From Zantedeschia hybrid cultivar (Eukaryota; Streptophyta; Magnoliopsida; Alismatales; Araceae): 64,000 nucleotides of DNA. The position numbers and the translations under genes are program-made. The notes under the pieces were generated by a model that was not told where the DNA came from, did no database searches, and saw only the letters and a list, made by a program, of their open reading frames with translations. Position 1 is the stretch's first letter; every line of letters starts with the position of its first letter. The stretch lies in NCBI GenBank assembly GCA_030544215.1, contig JARZZO010000003.1:36584379-36648378 (forward strand), in the 5' to 3' direction. Below, piece by piece: positions 20,866 to 33,270 of the stretch.

Positions 20866-21423
20866 CCAGTCTCTGGTTAACCCCGCGAGCCCTCCTTCCT
20901 TCCCTCATTTTCTCCTCTCTTCCTCTCTTTCCCCTTCCGGGGAACTCGGCGGCGATCCCTCCTCCACCCTCTTTTCCTCCCACCGTTTCATCTCTCCCTC
21001 CACTCCATCCTCTACCTAGCTCCTACCACTACCACCTCCACTTCCACTGCGGCGTTCTACTCTCCGGACGGCGGCCGACGTCACGGAGGGGCGAGGACGA
21101 CCACGGCGGTACCTGCGGCGGCGTGGGGCGAGTCGGGTGGACGGCTTGAAGCTCGGAGGCGTTCAAGTATCCGGTAGGGTGACGGTTCCCCTTAGCATCG
21201 CGTTTTAGACCATGTTTACCCCGTTTAAGCTTGTTTGGATCTTTGGTTTGGGGGGGTAGAATAAGCATGTTTAGGAGTTCTTTTGATAACATGGGGGATT
21301 TCTATGAATGTATTGCTTGTGGATAGCATTGCTCCTCTTTTTCCCTCCGTTTTTGGGTGAATTTGGGGTTGTTTGGGGTTGGATAGGGAGCCCTCGGGCT
21401 CAGGCGACTCTGGTTCCTGGGGC

Positions 21424-21787
21424 TGAAACACGTCGTGCATGGACGACGCCTTTTTGAAGGGCGTCGAGCCATCACGACGCCTTTTAGACAGGAATCGCCT
21501 GTCAGAGAGTCTGCCAGTTCGGGGATTCTGGGACTAAAACACGTCATGGGTAAACGACGCGTTTTCGAATGGTGTCGGTTAACCATGACACCTTTTAAAC
21601 GCAGAAAACCCCTGAGTAAGGGCCTTGGAATTTCCGGATTTCTGTGTTAAATGGCGTCTGAGGATGTCGACGCCTTTTAAAAGGCGACCACTGGTGTCGA
21701 CGCCTTTTAGGGCCTGATTCTGAAGACGGTTTTACATAAACCTGTACTTGGAGCCTGAATGGCGTCGACCTTGGGCGACGCGATTCA
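21424..21787 (+). repeat. Tandem ~111-bp repeats with dyad pairs, solo LTR A
   Basis: Seven dyads have left half-sites at 21429, 21460, 21540, 21571, 21653, 21683 and 21761. They form pairs offset by 30-31 bases, and the pairs recur every 108-113 bases, so this is a decayed tandem array. All seven spacers are ten bases long. The bases between pairs are related but more diverged than the half-sites. Confidence 0.68.
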
Positions 21788-23307
21788 GGACAGAACAACA
21801 CTAATTCATGCCAGTAAAACGTGTTCATACTGCTAGATATTCGGTTAGTGCATGCTCTAGTGTACATGGATTCTTCGGGACCGGATGGCACTGCGTTGTG
21901 TGCCGTGCGATCGCGGGCTTTTCACGTGACCGGGTCGTACTGTGCCGGGTTTTTGGTGGTTTTGTGTTACTGTGGACCTGGAGTGACATTGTAGCGCTTT
22001 ATCACCCTGTGCTGGTGGGGGCGTGAGCACAGCGCCGGTGGGGGCGTGGGCGGGGTGACGCCTAGTGAGAGAGGGTCACCTGGTGAACCCCGGGGTCAGC
22101 TAGTACCGGTGTCGGAGTGGTACATTCGGAGAGTCACTCATGTTGAGGGAAGGAGTAGCCACCTGAGCCGGTTGGGCCGAAGTAGCTAGTGTGCTATCCG
22201 AGGGGTTACTGTTTGGTCTCAGCGGGTCGAGGTTTCTCCACCGTTGTTGTGTGGTTGGTGAGTTCTATCGAGACGACAGTTGTGGATTTCCTAATCGGCT
22301 GGTTTAATATATGCATGTTTATTATATTATGATAGCATGTGATTTCACGTTAAGAATTAGGAATTGTACCTCTTGTGCTTATCACTTTACCGTTAGCTGT
22401 ACCTTGCACTTGTGGGTGTGTGCGTGGGCAGTGGGGATCGAAGGATCCCTACTGAGTCTTGTCTTTGAGACTCACCCCTCCTGCGGTTTTCAGGTGAGGA
22501 CTCTCAGCAGACCTAGCGAGGAGAGTGCGGCCGTGAGTTGAGCACCGTCAGCAGTTGTTCCGGGGTATGCCCCGACGTAGTTGTGATTTTTATTTCTGGC
22601 CTGTACGTTTAATTATTTCCTTTCTGTTGGAAAATGTAATTATTTGCTGTATCGAGTCGCATTGTAATAATTTTAATTCCTGCACTTTTACTTCTATTCA
22701 ATGCAATGTGAATGTTTAGCTTAGTTTATTATTTATCTCCCAGACTTGATTAGATCCTGGTTTGGTTCCAAATTAATGATTCGGTACCCATTTAGTAATC
22801 GGATCCCCGATTATAGGGTGGCGGGTCGTTACATATATATACGCACTGTTGAGAAACCCTGGGCCAAGCTCCAGGATTTCTCCTTGTTGGCCGTCATGCC
22901 CCCTTTTCTCTCTCCTCCTCTGGGCGCCCCGTTCGAGGTGCCGGGATTGTCTCCGTCTCCGCCGCGCATGATTCCCGAAAGTCGGGAATTCCCGTCGGCG
23001 GGTTTTCGGCAATCGTTGCAGCGACGGATCTTCAGCGAGCGAGTTGATACAGACGAGGGATCGAGGACGAACCACCACGGAGGATCGCACGGATACCGCT
23101 GGAGGCCGGACGCTTGTGCAGCTCACGGCATCGCCTCGACGAAACCGAGACGGAAGCGGATTTGAATCCGCGCACGGTAATCGGATTACTTCTCGTTGTT
23201 TTCGGTTTTAGTTTTTCGTTCCGAATCGGATCAGCGGGCATCGGGCGGGATAATTTTTGTTCGTCGTTTCCGCTACGTTCTTCGTCGTCCCGCTCGGTAT
23301 CCCAACA

Positions 23308-23330
23308 GTGGTGTCAGAGCCAGGTTCCGC
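23308..23330 (+). other. Primer-binding site of C2-a
   Basis: GTGGTGTCAGAGCCAGGTTCC directly after the LTR; one transition (A to G) from the iMet type TGGTATCAGAGC. Confidence 0.85.
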
Positions 23331-25969
23331 TCTAATACGCTCCGGAACCATAAAATTAATGTTCTGAAATTATTTCCATGCTCAGATTATGTTTCTCTCA
23401 TAGAAATTACTTATGGGATGAGTACACAATAATCGGATTATTTTTCTGTGGAGAAAATCAAAATTTTTGAGGGTTTCATCGCGTTCTTCATGAAGATGAA
23501 GAACCGATTTTGTGGGCTTCAAAAAAGGGATTAATGGTGGTTGGACCATCTCTGTGGGTTTGCTGGTATGACCAGCTACCTCTCACTATCCCCGGAAATT
23601 TTCTATAGTGGCCGGTGGAGCTTTTCTTCCCATAATTTTCAAGAGTTGAAAAAAGATTAAGGAAAGGGAATGGTTGAAAAACTGCACAAATCTCCATCTT
23701 TGGAGGTTCACCGGCGGCGAAGGAGTCGCCGGCCGGCCATCAACGGTGATGGAAATGAAAGGGGTGACTCCCCCCTGCAACTTCCGGCCACCATCGCTGC
23801 CGGCGGCAGCGGCGGCCCCGCCCAAAAGTGGCTGTAAAGGGGGCCAAAAACCCTAATAACAGGGCCGGTCGAACCAGGCCCTGCTAGCCTGGATCGGCCG
23901 GTCCCGCGTCGAGCGCATGGCTAGGCGGGGCCGGCCCAGGCGGCAGACCTTGCTGGGCCAGGTCGCGCCTGGGTCCAGCCCCCAGGCCCGAGCCCAGGCG
24001 CCCAGGTCCGAGCCTAGACGGGCTCTGGCCGGACAAGAGCCCAGGCTGATTGGGCCCAACCCCTTTGGCCCATTTATTCCAGCCCAATTAACCCATAAAC
24101 ACTTTTTAACCCCTGAATTAAAGCTAAACCCCACCCCTTTTTAACTGGAAATTAAAATTAAATAATTTAAAATTGTTTTAAGCTTATTTTTCCAATTAAT
24201 AAAGGATTTATTAAGATTTGATCTTAATAGTTAATTGGATTTAAATAAGATATGATCTTAAATAAAGGGGACTTAATTATTAAAGATGAGATCTTTCGAT
24301 TGGGGTTTTTATTTAGGATGAGATCTTAAATAAGATTAACAAGTGTTGTTAAATTCCTTTTAATTTAATAGAATGAGGAATTATTTAAGATGTGTTCTTA
24401 AATTAAATTAATAAATGTTATTAATTTATTTTAAGTCATGATCTTGAATAATATTAACCAATGTTGTTAATTACATTCTAATTAAGTGATTAGATTAATG
24501 TTTTGATCTTAAAATTAATTAGCAATTGTTGTTAATTTTATTTTAATTATCTAATTGGACATTTATAATTTCTTAGCAATAGTTGTTAGGAAATTATTTC
24601 ATAATTGAGGGGCACTTAATAAAAGTTATTAAGTGTTTAATTGACTATTTTTAATGTGTTTATTAATTCTTGAGAATTAACCCTTAATAACAGTTATTAA
24701 GGATTTATTTATTTATTTTCAAACTCTCAATAATGGTTATTGAGATAATTAATTATATTTCTCAAGAATCTCTCAATTATAGTTAATATTGATCTAATCT
24801 ACTTGGAATTTGATCTTTTATAAATGTAATTAAAAGATTTAATTAAGTCTAAGATGTTTTATTATTTTAATTAGAAATGTTCTAATTATTATTTCTTAAT
24901 AATTGTTATTGAGAAATATGATTTAATTAAGGAGTTTTAATAAGGAGTTGTTAAGGGGTTAATAATTTGAGTTGGAAATTCTTTTATAAATGTTATTTAG
25001 GAATTTTTAATTCTTTCTAAATGTTAGATTGTTTCACATTAATAATTGTTATTAATGTGAATTAAAATTAATCTAAGTGTTAGATTAATTAATTTAGAAT
25101 TGTTCTAAATTTTGCATGGAATATTTTAGAATTTTAATTTTAACTTTGTTTGCACATGTTGATGTATTTGATGCTTTAAATTAGATTTATTGCATGTTAG
25201 AAAATAAGATTTTCGAAAATTCAAATCATCCAATTTTGATTGGAACTCAGGTTTTAAGAAAACCAAAATTATTATTTTTCAAAGATTTTAGCCTTCATAT
25301 GATGTGTTATATCATGAGTGGATAGTTAAAATTAGTGGTGGTCATGGACATGCACTTAGTTAATTTCATATCTTATGATGGTGTGTGATTATGTGCATTG
25401 TTATGTGATGTATATTAATTAAATGTTAATTAATGAGGCTTGAGTGCCTCCCTCTCTTTTTCATTCAATTGTAATTCTATCTCCCTCCATTATTGTACTC
25501 GGCCATAAGGCTTTCTCTTACAATTTATTTGTATTTGAAATTGTTTCAAAATAAAAATTATTTGTATTTGATCGTGCCGGCCGAGGAGAGGCGAGGATGA
25601 TCCACAAATGCAACCAGGAATGCGACAGGAGATGAGATCACCAGTGGCTATGTGTTTGCATGTTTAGATTATATAGTTGTTATATAGTTTTGGTGATTAA
25701 TTGTTTAGCTCCAGTTAATCACCGTACTGTCCATGACCACATAATGAACATGTATGGTTGATGCATGCCTTTTAGTTTTTGATTATGAATCAATTGCTAA
25801 TATCTAGGTATAGTTAAATATATACGATATATTTATAAACTATCACCTAGGATGAGACCAACTTAACGTAAACAAAACCTTTAGCATAAAGTCTAACCAG
25901 AGCGTGAGTCATTGAGAATGTACCGCGTGGCTCTCCATCAATATAGTTCTTAGAACTTGATTAAGTGAT
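23331..25969 (+). other. Untranslated leader of C2-a
   Basis: The leader begins AT-rich, passes a GC-rich block (23700-24060), then an AT-rich block of degenerate repeats (24140-25130) with units like AAGATGAGATCTTAAATAA and GTTGTTAATT, and a CT-rich stretch (25440-25500). No coding domain is seen in any frame; the open frames in the GC-rich block have no recognisable motif. Confidence 0.7.
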
Positions 25970-26290
25970 GACAGTTTCTACGTGTTTACCCGAGATCTGC
26001 CACCATCTGATGAAAGGATTATTAACTATGGCATCTTGATGCCTTGAAATTGGAATAGAGGAACGGTGTAACTATCCTCGCGTTTACCCGAGAGCTACAT
26101 TCTTACTTCACTCTGTCACGTATTGATGATAAAGCTTAGACCAGGGATAATGGTCTACTGTGTTTACCCGGGACCATTAAAGACCTGGGAGCCGAAATAA
26201 GATAGGATATTGCAAAGAGTTGCAATTACCATGAGATGGTTGTTCTGGAATAATGGTATGATACTATGTGTTTAACCGAGGTCATACTAT
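25970..26290 (+). promoter_or_regulatory. Four stem-loop leader array of C2-a
   Basis: Four hairpins share the core GTGTTTACCCGAG or a near copy, at about 25970-26002, 26066-26100, 26148-26179 and 26256-26287. The third has a perfect eight-base stem TAATGGTC/GACCATTA; the fourth has GTATGA/TCATAC. Spacing and order match the C1 and C3 arrays, although in C1 the core is TTGTGCTATCCACAA. Confidence 0.62.
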
Positions 26291-26462
26291 GATTCTTGGA
26301 GATTCTGATCCTCACTAGGAGACCGTTTGAGTCTTCCGTTCTGCATACCTGAAGGTTATACAATTCGTCGAAAAATAGTGAAAAATAATTCAAGATAAAA
26401 GACCATAATTGAATTATTAGAACTATCTGCTTAAATCACGTTACTTCCTTCGATTCACTAAT

Positions 26463-29240
26463 ATGTCGTCTATTCGAGATGTTGGCATATTGGATGTCAA
26501 TACTTCTCATATTCAGACTGACTAGAAAACTCTAAAGAATGTCTTTAGGGGTGAGTGAAAGTCACTATCATAATTAGATATCATGAATCCTCTTACTTGG
26601 ATAGACCAAGGTGAAGAGGTACTCATGGTATGTCTTTCTGAAAGGCAATGATTGTCATGAATTCTCTTATTTGGATAGACCAAGATGAAGATATATTTAT
26701 GATGTGCCTTTGAGAAAGGCAAGTGGTAAGATTTTGAACGATCGAATCCACACCTGAAAAGGATAAAGGAAAGTCAGCTGAGATAGAGAAGTAGCAGTTC
26801 TCCCACTGCAACCAATATAAGGATACTGGTAAGGATAAAATGAATATGAAATTTGAAAGAAGTCTCATATATTCTTATTATCAACTTTTGCATGTCTATT
26901 GGAGAATTAGCATATCCAATATGAGATATTGGAAATGATTCTCAGAGCTGCGATAGTGTGCAGACTTAGACAAGTAAAAGGAAATAGAGAAAATGTAAGT
27001 ATTGAGTTATACTCAACTATTGTTTATGATATTCATAGGTTACTGTGATACAGTAAATCTTTGTATATCTATATGAGTCAAATATGAAACTGAATAATTG
27101 TTATTTAGTTGCATAAGATATTAAGAATAACATTAATTGAGAAAGAATAATAGTTGTTCAAATCAGTCAATGCACTATAGATTCTTAAAGTGACATTTCA
27201 TGTGATGAATGTTCACAAGTCTCCTATAGAAATAAACTGTGTGAATCTTGATTATCTATGGTATTGTACATAGGATTGTACAATAAGAAATTATTGATGC
27301 TGATGCATATTGATGTAAACAGCTTAAAGGCCAAAGATAATCACTTCTATTGACTTACCTTATTAGTGTACTCTTAGAATGATTCGACTGTATGTACTTA
27401 CTGAAGTACAAGACGAATGCATCTGAAAGATTAAGGTATAAGATCAATAGGAAGTATTAAAATTTTTGATTTGATCAAAGAAATAAATACTTATGGATAT
27501 TATTCACATAAATCATTAAGAGGATAATTGTATCCTTGCTCGATTGATTCTCGTTGTATATCATAGTAGTATGATAGAATGAGGAATTGCACCTTATTAA
27601 GATATAGTGCAATACATAATAAGATTTGCGTAATTCTTATCCTTATGAGCATGAGTATGAACATTACGTGTCCATACTTTACAGATGGTTCCAAATAAGT
27701 CAGTGTATGTCCATATAAGATATGGAAACCAAATAATTCATATGAGATGTAAATTATGAACAAACATGATTTAAAAGTCAGGTATTACCGTAGTGTGAAT
27801 TTGTGAATGTCTAAAGAGTTTGGACATTACAATTATTGGCCAGGCGATAATGAAATAATTATCATCCTGAAAGCTGTCTTATGTGAAGAGGAATATGTCC
27901 TCAAAGAAGACAGTGGGAGCTGATAAAACTAGAAGATGTTCTAGATTCACAAGCTAATATAAGATTATTAGATAATCTTTAGTTGTTTGGAACCATTCAT
28001 AACACATCAGAGAGCTTCATAGATTTTTGGGATTCTCTCAGTGACTAGAAGGATATGTTTGACATATCTGATTTAGCAAGATGAGAGGAGCTCAAAAATA
28101 GATTATGATCTAAAATCTATGATATTGGTGCTCTCTGTCATTACAACTTTGAAATTGATAAGTTTATTAGAATTCTACTTACCAATACTGCCTATCATTA
28201 TAATGAGATGATGACAGTTGGATATTAAAAGCGTTATCTCAATGTGATTAAGGTAAAGATGTATATGATACATCTTTAAAGTTTTTAGAATGTCCAGGAA
28301 GCAAGTTATGATTTCAAAATTATTTTGAATCAAACTGAAGCTTCCTAAGTTGTAATAAAAGTTTTGACTTAATGGTCAAATACTATGTGATTATTAAGAA
28401 TGATCACGGATTGTGTGTGTTCAGAAAGGACAGTGGGAGTACGGTTGCTTTAGTAATGTTTTGTGATAATAACATCAAAGTTATTAAGAATGACATCAAG
28501 ATGTTATTATCAGTGAAAGCATTATTGACCATATTTTCCTCCATAATAAGTTTAGTTATAATATCCCACGTATTGGAAATACGAATCTATTAAGATAGAT
28601 CGGTGGGAACATTATGTTGACCTGTATGTCAAAATGTTTGGCATAAATTTCATAATAAGTCTCAATTGTTGAGATATGGAATTTATTCCTTTAAAGAAAA
28701 AGTTCCTTAAAGGATACATGAGTGAAATGTGTCATTAAGCACTTGAGAAGTGCCAATGACGCACTCACGTATATGGAGAGCATGATTTGAAATTATGAGT
28801 TTACACTGACTCAAATTTCAAGTCAAATAATAGATTCAACCTTATAGTAGAAAGGAATGGATTGGAAGGGTTGCAATCCAGAACTCGATATTAAGGTGAT
28901 GATATAAACAAGTAATACTTTTATTAGAACAGTATAGATGAAAAAAGTTTATCTCTGAACTAAGATGTAGTTCTGAAAGGTCTCTGATAAAATCTCATTG
29001 TTGTAAGACAACAGTGGGAGTGATCAATTGTGTGATCAAGCCATGGTCTCTTCAGAAGTTGCAGAACATTCTGAGGCTCCTTCACAAGTTCAGAGACAAA
29101 GGATAAAAGGAACTAACGTAATGGAAAATATTCCATCTATAGATAATTTAGCAGATCCCTGGCCAAGTCTTAGTCACTGACTTTATGTGAGCATCACCTA
29201 GATTTGATGGAGATCAAATGCGAAAGTGATTGGCTTGAGT
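26463..29240 (+). pseudogene. Heavily eroded Copia gag-pol of C2-a
   Basis: A gag-like start ATGTCGTCTATT at 26463 is followed by a stop within 20 codons and then by sequence alignable only in patches. Recognisable remnants are an integrase-like NxTHNHIEQRQ-type region near 27540, the RT segment around 28480-28600 (SVKA..., YVLEIRIY), the RNase H segment KHLRS...YMES near 28740, and a tail near 28990-29160 (SSEVAEHSEAPSQVQR, NIPSIDNLADPW) equivalent to the end of Copia RNase H. There are many stops and indels. It can produce no protein. Confidence 0.7.
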
Positions 29241-29253
29241 CCAAGTGGGAGAT
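29241..29253 (+). other. Polypurine tract of C2-a
   Basis: CCAAGTGGGAGAT directly before the TG of the 3' LTR. Plus-strand DNA synthesis would be primed here. Confidence 0.85.
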
Positions 29254-30836
29254 TGATAGATATAGGTGTCCTCTAAGCCAATCATAAGGCACCTATTTCA
29301 ATCTGGTTTACTAATCAATGGCATTAAATTCATTATGTAGATTGGCATATTTATAATTGCACATAATTAAGTCCATGAATATGTGCAATAGTATCAGATT
29401 ATGATGAGATCAAAATAATGAGATTGATGACTTATAAACACATATTCTCAATTGTTCCTAGTCGTAGGATGTTTGAGGACATCAAACATCCGGTTAGACT
29501 AGTACAGGTTATTCCAGCTCATATGATGAAGGTGATTGATCTCGTTAGTTACTCGTGTGGAGATACAATGGTAAACCTGTAGGTGCTCATTGGAGAATGA
29601 GTTCACTGAACTGATCCGACATGAATCGCCGAATGGTAATTTACCTGACTGTCAATCGGCTTGATTCATCGTCACAGTGGCGTGGTTGATCCTTCGACTT
29701 GAGACACCAAAGACACCTTGTCGGTGGACTTATGGGCTTTGACCTTGACCTACGAATCCCTATCCACGGGATCTCTGATAGTCAAGGTTCGGGTCCAGCG
29801 GAAGACCTCCGAAGGTGATTGTGTGTTCAATAAAGGATCGTTCGCTCTCAGGTAACTGGAGAGAGTATGCTCTAGAATAGATCCGCAGGAGTCTCTGGCC
29901 AGAGCAGAAACAATATCATAAAAAGAGGTTTTCGGATATTGGACAGCGGAGTCTGATTCAAGTGAGTTGACCATCTAGGGTTTGACAGTTGACCATACCC
30001 TAGGTTAACTCGAGAGCATTGTGCGAACGAAGGATTATAGCCACGTGGTAACTGTGGACGGACAGGTTCTATGAGTGGGTTGTTGAACCTCATTACCTTC
30101 TGGGATCATGCGGTGTTGCTTGGCACCCAACTTGATCGTAAGTCCGACCGAATTTACATGCGATGTCAATTCGGTTAAGTAATTAGTTAATATCTAGATA
30201 TTAATTAATTACAATAAGTCAATAACTAGTTATTGGACTTAATGGGCTGAAAACCGGACTGGTAAATGGGCCTAGAGGGTCACACGTAATAAGATTCTCA
30301 GTCGGTGGTACATAAGTGGGATTTATATTAACTCGGAGACTTTTGTGAAAAGTTGCGCCGACTTAATATATATATACGCGTTGTTGAGAAACCCTAGGCC
30401 AAGCTCCAGGATTTCCCCTTACTGGCCATCATCCCCCCTTTTCTCTCCTCTGGGCGCCCCATTCGAGGCACCGGGATTGTCTCCGTCTCTGCCGCGCATG
30501 AATCCCGAAAGTCGGGAATTTCTGTTGGCGGGTTTTCGGCAATCGTTGCGGCGACGGATCTTCAGCGAGCGAGCTGATACGGACGAGGGATCGAGGACGA
30601 ACCACCACGGAGGATCGCATGGATACCGCTGGAGGCCGGACGCTTGTGCTGCTAACGGCATCGCTTCGACAGAACCAAGACGGAAGCGGATTCAAATCCG
30701 CGCACGGTAAACGGATTTCTTCCCGTTGTTTTCGATTTTAGTTTTTCATTCCAAATCGGATCAGCAGGCATCGGGCAGGATAATTTTTGTTCGTCATTTC
30801 CGCTGCGTTCTTTGTTGTGCCGCCCGGATCCCAACA
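29254..30836 (+). repeat. 3' LTR of C2-a, complete
   Basis: Starts TGATAGATATAGG and ends GATCCCAACA; 1583 bases. It contains the U3 hairpin GGATGTTTGA/TCAAACATCC with a five-base loop (29467-29491), a TATATATATA run at about 30367 as TATA box, and GGATTCAAATCCGCGCACGGTAAAC near 30690 (palindrome plus donor-like GT). The Athila reading resumes directly after it. Confidence 0.92.
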
Positions 30837-32755
30837 CATATTAACCAAGGGTGCCCTTCCCAAATGCTTTAGCGGCCAAGCCCAATTCCAGGAAGAAACT
30901 GACACAGAATGAGGAGTTGGTGGAATTATTCAAGCAAGTACAAATTAATATTCCACTCCTTGATGCCATTAAGCATGTGCCGGCTTATGCTAAATTCCTT
31001 AAGGAATTATGCACACCGCGAAGGGAATCTAGAATGGTACCCGAAAAGGTTAGACTTTCGGAGGATGTAAGTGCAATTGTGATGAATCATCTTCCCAAAA
31101 AGTTGAAGGACCCCGGGGCACCTTTGATCTCATGTGACTTAGGTGGAGTCACATTTGATCGAGCTTTATTGGACCTAGGTGCCAGTGTGAACCTTTTGCC
31201 AACAGCCATTTATGAAAAATTTGATATTTGAGAACTAAAGCCCACATCCATCATCTTAGAATTGGCTGATAGGTCCGTGAAGACTCCACAGGGATTGATT
31301 GAGGATGTCATTGTAAAAGTCCATGATTGTTATTTTCCCATGGATTTTCTTATTATGGATATGGCATCACTTAAGGAAGTGATTCACACCCTAATCATCC
31401 TAGGACGTCCATTCTTAGCCACTGCCAAAGCTAATATAAATTGTGAAACTGGCATGATGGACATATCCTTTGGGGGTCAAAAAGTCAAGATTAATGTCTT
31501 CAAAGCATTCCAATATCCGGATCATCAAGAAGAATGCCACACCATTGATATCTTGGATAATTTGGTTGAAGAGAATGCGATGCTTACTCAGGACCTTTTA
31601 GAAGAAGCCACTGCTCTAAAAGATTCTCCTAAACCTTTAACATCTTGGCCCAAGGTGGAAGCTTTACCTGCCTTGCAATATGAGCCCACTCTGCCATCTT
31701 TAGAGGACCCGCCCACACTTGAACTCAAGCCTTTACCCGAGTCTCTTAAGTATGTCTTGTTAGGCCCCGACCAGACTCTTCCGATCATCATCGCGGCAAA
31801 CCTCACCTCGCCGCAGGAGGCCCAACTAATTGAAGTCCTTAAAGCCCATAAGGGTGCCATTGGGTGGTCGGTGGCAGATTTAAAGGGGATTAGCCTGTCC
31901 ATTTGCATGCATCACATTTATATGGAAGAGAATTACAAGCCAAGTCGTGGAATGCAAAGGCGGCTTAACCCAAATATGAAAGAAGTGGTAATGAAGGAGG
32001 TTGTGAAATGGCTTGATGCGGGTATCATTTACCCTATATCATATAGTAAATGGGTCAGCCCAGCTCAAGTGGTACCCAAGAAGTCCGGATTGACGGTGAT
32101 GAAGAATGATCATGGGGAGGAGATACACACTAGGCTCACCACAAGATGGAGAGTGTGTATTGATTACAGAAAACTCAATATCATGACTAAGAAGGACCAC
32201 TTTCCACTCCCATTCATGGATCAGATCTTGGAAAAATTATCGGGCCAGAAATTCTTTTGCTTCTTAGATGGGTACTCCAGGTATAATCAAGTGGCTATTT
32301 ATCCGGGAGATCAAGAAAAGACCACCTTCACATGCCCTTATGACACATTTGCCTTCAGGAGAATGCCATTTGGATTATGCAATGCACCTGCCACATTTCA
32401 ACGGTGCATGATGGCCATATTCTCCGACATGGTGGGAGAGTTCCTCGAAGTTTTTATAGATGATTTTTCGATCTTCGGGGAATCTTTTGAAAATTGCCTA
32501 GAAAATCTGAAACAGGTACTAACCCGTTGCATAGAAACCAACCTGATACTTAGCTGGGAGAAGAGCCATTTAATGGTTCAAGAGGGCATTGTTCTAGGCC
32601 ACATTATATCTAAGAGGGGGATAGAGGTAGATAAAGCTAAGATTAATCTCATATCTAATCTTCCTCCTCCCACCTCGGTCAGACAAATCCGTTCATTTCT
32701 TGGCCATGCCGGTTTCTATCGCTGGTTCATACAAAATTTCTCTCAAATCACCTAA
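30837..32755 (+). pseudogene. Athila-like protease and reverse transcriptase
   Basis: Continuation of the Athila-like pol after C2-a. The segment from 30851 reads into a retropepsin-like protease with catalytic Asp in DLGASVNLLP (31172-31201). A stop at 31229 is followed by a long open frame, 31262-32755: the protease end (LADRSVKTP..., HTLIILGRPFLATA), a Pro/Leu-rich linker, then the RT. RT motifs are VCIDYRKLN (about 32150), FCFLDGYSRYNQ, PFGLCNAPATFQRCM and the active-site FIDD at 32453-32464, where Phe replaces the usual Tyr. RT copies genomic RNA into DNA in the particle. The 497-codon open part is the best preserved Gypsy coding stretch here; one in-frame stop still separates it from the upstream part. 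Confidence 0.85.
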
Positions 32756-33270
32756 CCTCTAACTCCTCTCCTAGCTAAGGATGTTCCATTCCACCTAGCT
32801 GAACCAAGCATAAAGGCATTTAATTCTTCGAAGGAAGCTTTGACCAAAACTCCGATTCTTCAATCTCCTGATTGGTCTTTGCCTTCCGAGATCATGTGTG
32901 ATGCCTCTGACTATGCTATCAGTGCGGTTTTGGGACAAAGAAACAACAAATGTCCCGTGGTGATCTATTATGCAAGTCACACCCTTGCAGATGCCCAAAT
33001 GAATTATACCACCACGGAAAAGGAATTATTGGTTGTGGTTTTTGCCCTAGAATAATTCTGATCTTATCTTTTAGGAGAAAAAGTCATAATCTATTCTGAT
33101 AACTCATCTCTGAAATACCTTTTGACCAAGAAGGATGCAAAGCCCAGACTCATCAGATAGATCTTACTACTTCAAGAATTTGATTTAGAAATTCGGGATA
33201 AAAAGGGCTCTGAGAACGTGTTAGCTAACCACCTGTCCCGAATTCTGATTTCTGAGAGTGAACCAATGAT
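32756..33270 (+). pseudogene. Athila-like RNase H, broken
   Basis: RNase H follows RT after a stop at 32753-32755. The catalytic acidic residues are visible in MCDASDYAISAVLG (about 32893), TTTEKELL (about 33011) and YSDNSSLKYLL (about 33095). Stops at 33053 and about 33160 disrupt it. It ends with the usual GSENVLANHLSRI. RNase H would remove RNA from the RNA-DNA hybrid. Confidence 0.8.

Larger units (their letters stand above)
20484..22833 (+). mobile_element. Solo LTR A, probably Ty3/Gypsy chromovirus
   Basis: It starts TGTAAGGATCG and ends GGGTCGTTACA, 2350 bases, flanked on both sides by TATAT (20479-20483 and 22834-22838), a perfect 5-bp target duplication. Removing it restores the C2 LTR sequence seen at 30360-30400. 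It contains no coding domain. The motif ACTGAGTC...GACTCACCCC near 22450 and the hairpin CCGGGGTATGCCCCG near 22560 resemble the R/U5 region of Tekay-type Gypsy LTRs. It carries 12 fixed-spacer dyads in two clusters. It is homologous to solo LTR B at 36733-39260. Confidence 0.85.
20133..23307 (+). repeat. 5' LTR of C2-a, truncated and split
   Basis: LTR pieces at 20133-20483 and 22834-23307 match 30023-30836 of the 3' LTR end to end once the solo LTR and its 5-bp duplication are removed. The second piece ends CCCAACA before the primer site. The palindrome-plus-GT signal is present as GGATTTGAATCCGCGCACGGT near 23160. The insertion falls inside the AT run that should serve as the TATA box. Confidence 0.88.
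20133..30836 (+). mobile_element. Decayed Ty1/Copia element C2-a
   Basis: A plus-strand Copia element lying between the gag and protease of the Athila-like element. Its 5' LTR lacks the first ~770 bases: homology to the 3' LTR starts at GCGAACGA, 20133 against 30023. The LTR is further split by the solo LTR at 20484-22833. Primer site 23308-23330, leader to 26462, heavily eroded gag-pol to 29240, polypurine tract and complete 3' LTR (29254-30836) follow. Because the left end is truncated, no target-site duplication can be read. It is the most decayed Copia copy here. Confidence 0.85.

Noticed and set aside
21424..21787. Regularly spaced palindromes resembling a CRISPR array
   Set aside because: Spacers between dyad pairs are related to each other, not unique, and the context is a plant LTR with a target duplication.
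20484..22833. Interpretation as a CACTA-type DNA transposon because of subterminal repeats
   Set aside because: The ends are TGTAA/TTACA with a 5-bp duplication, whereas CACTA elements end in CACTA and duplicate 3 bp; an LTR fits better.
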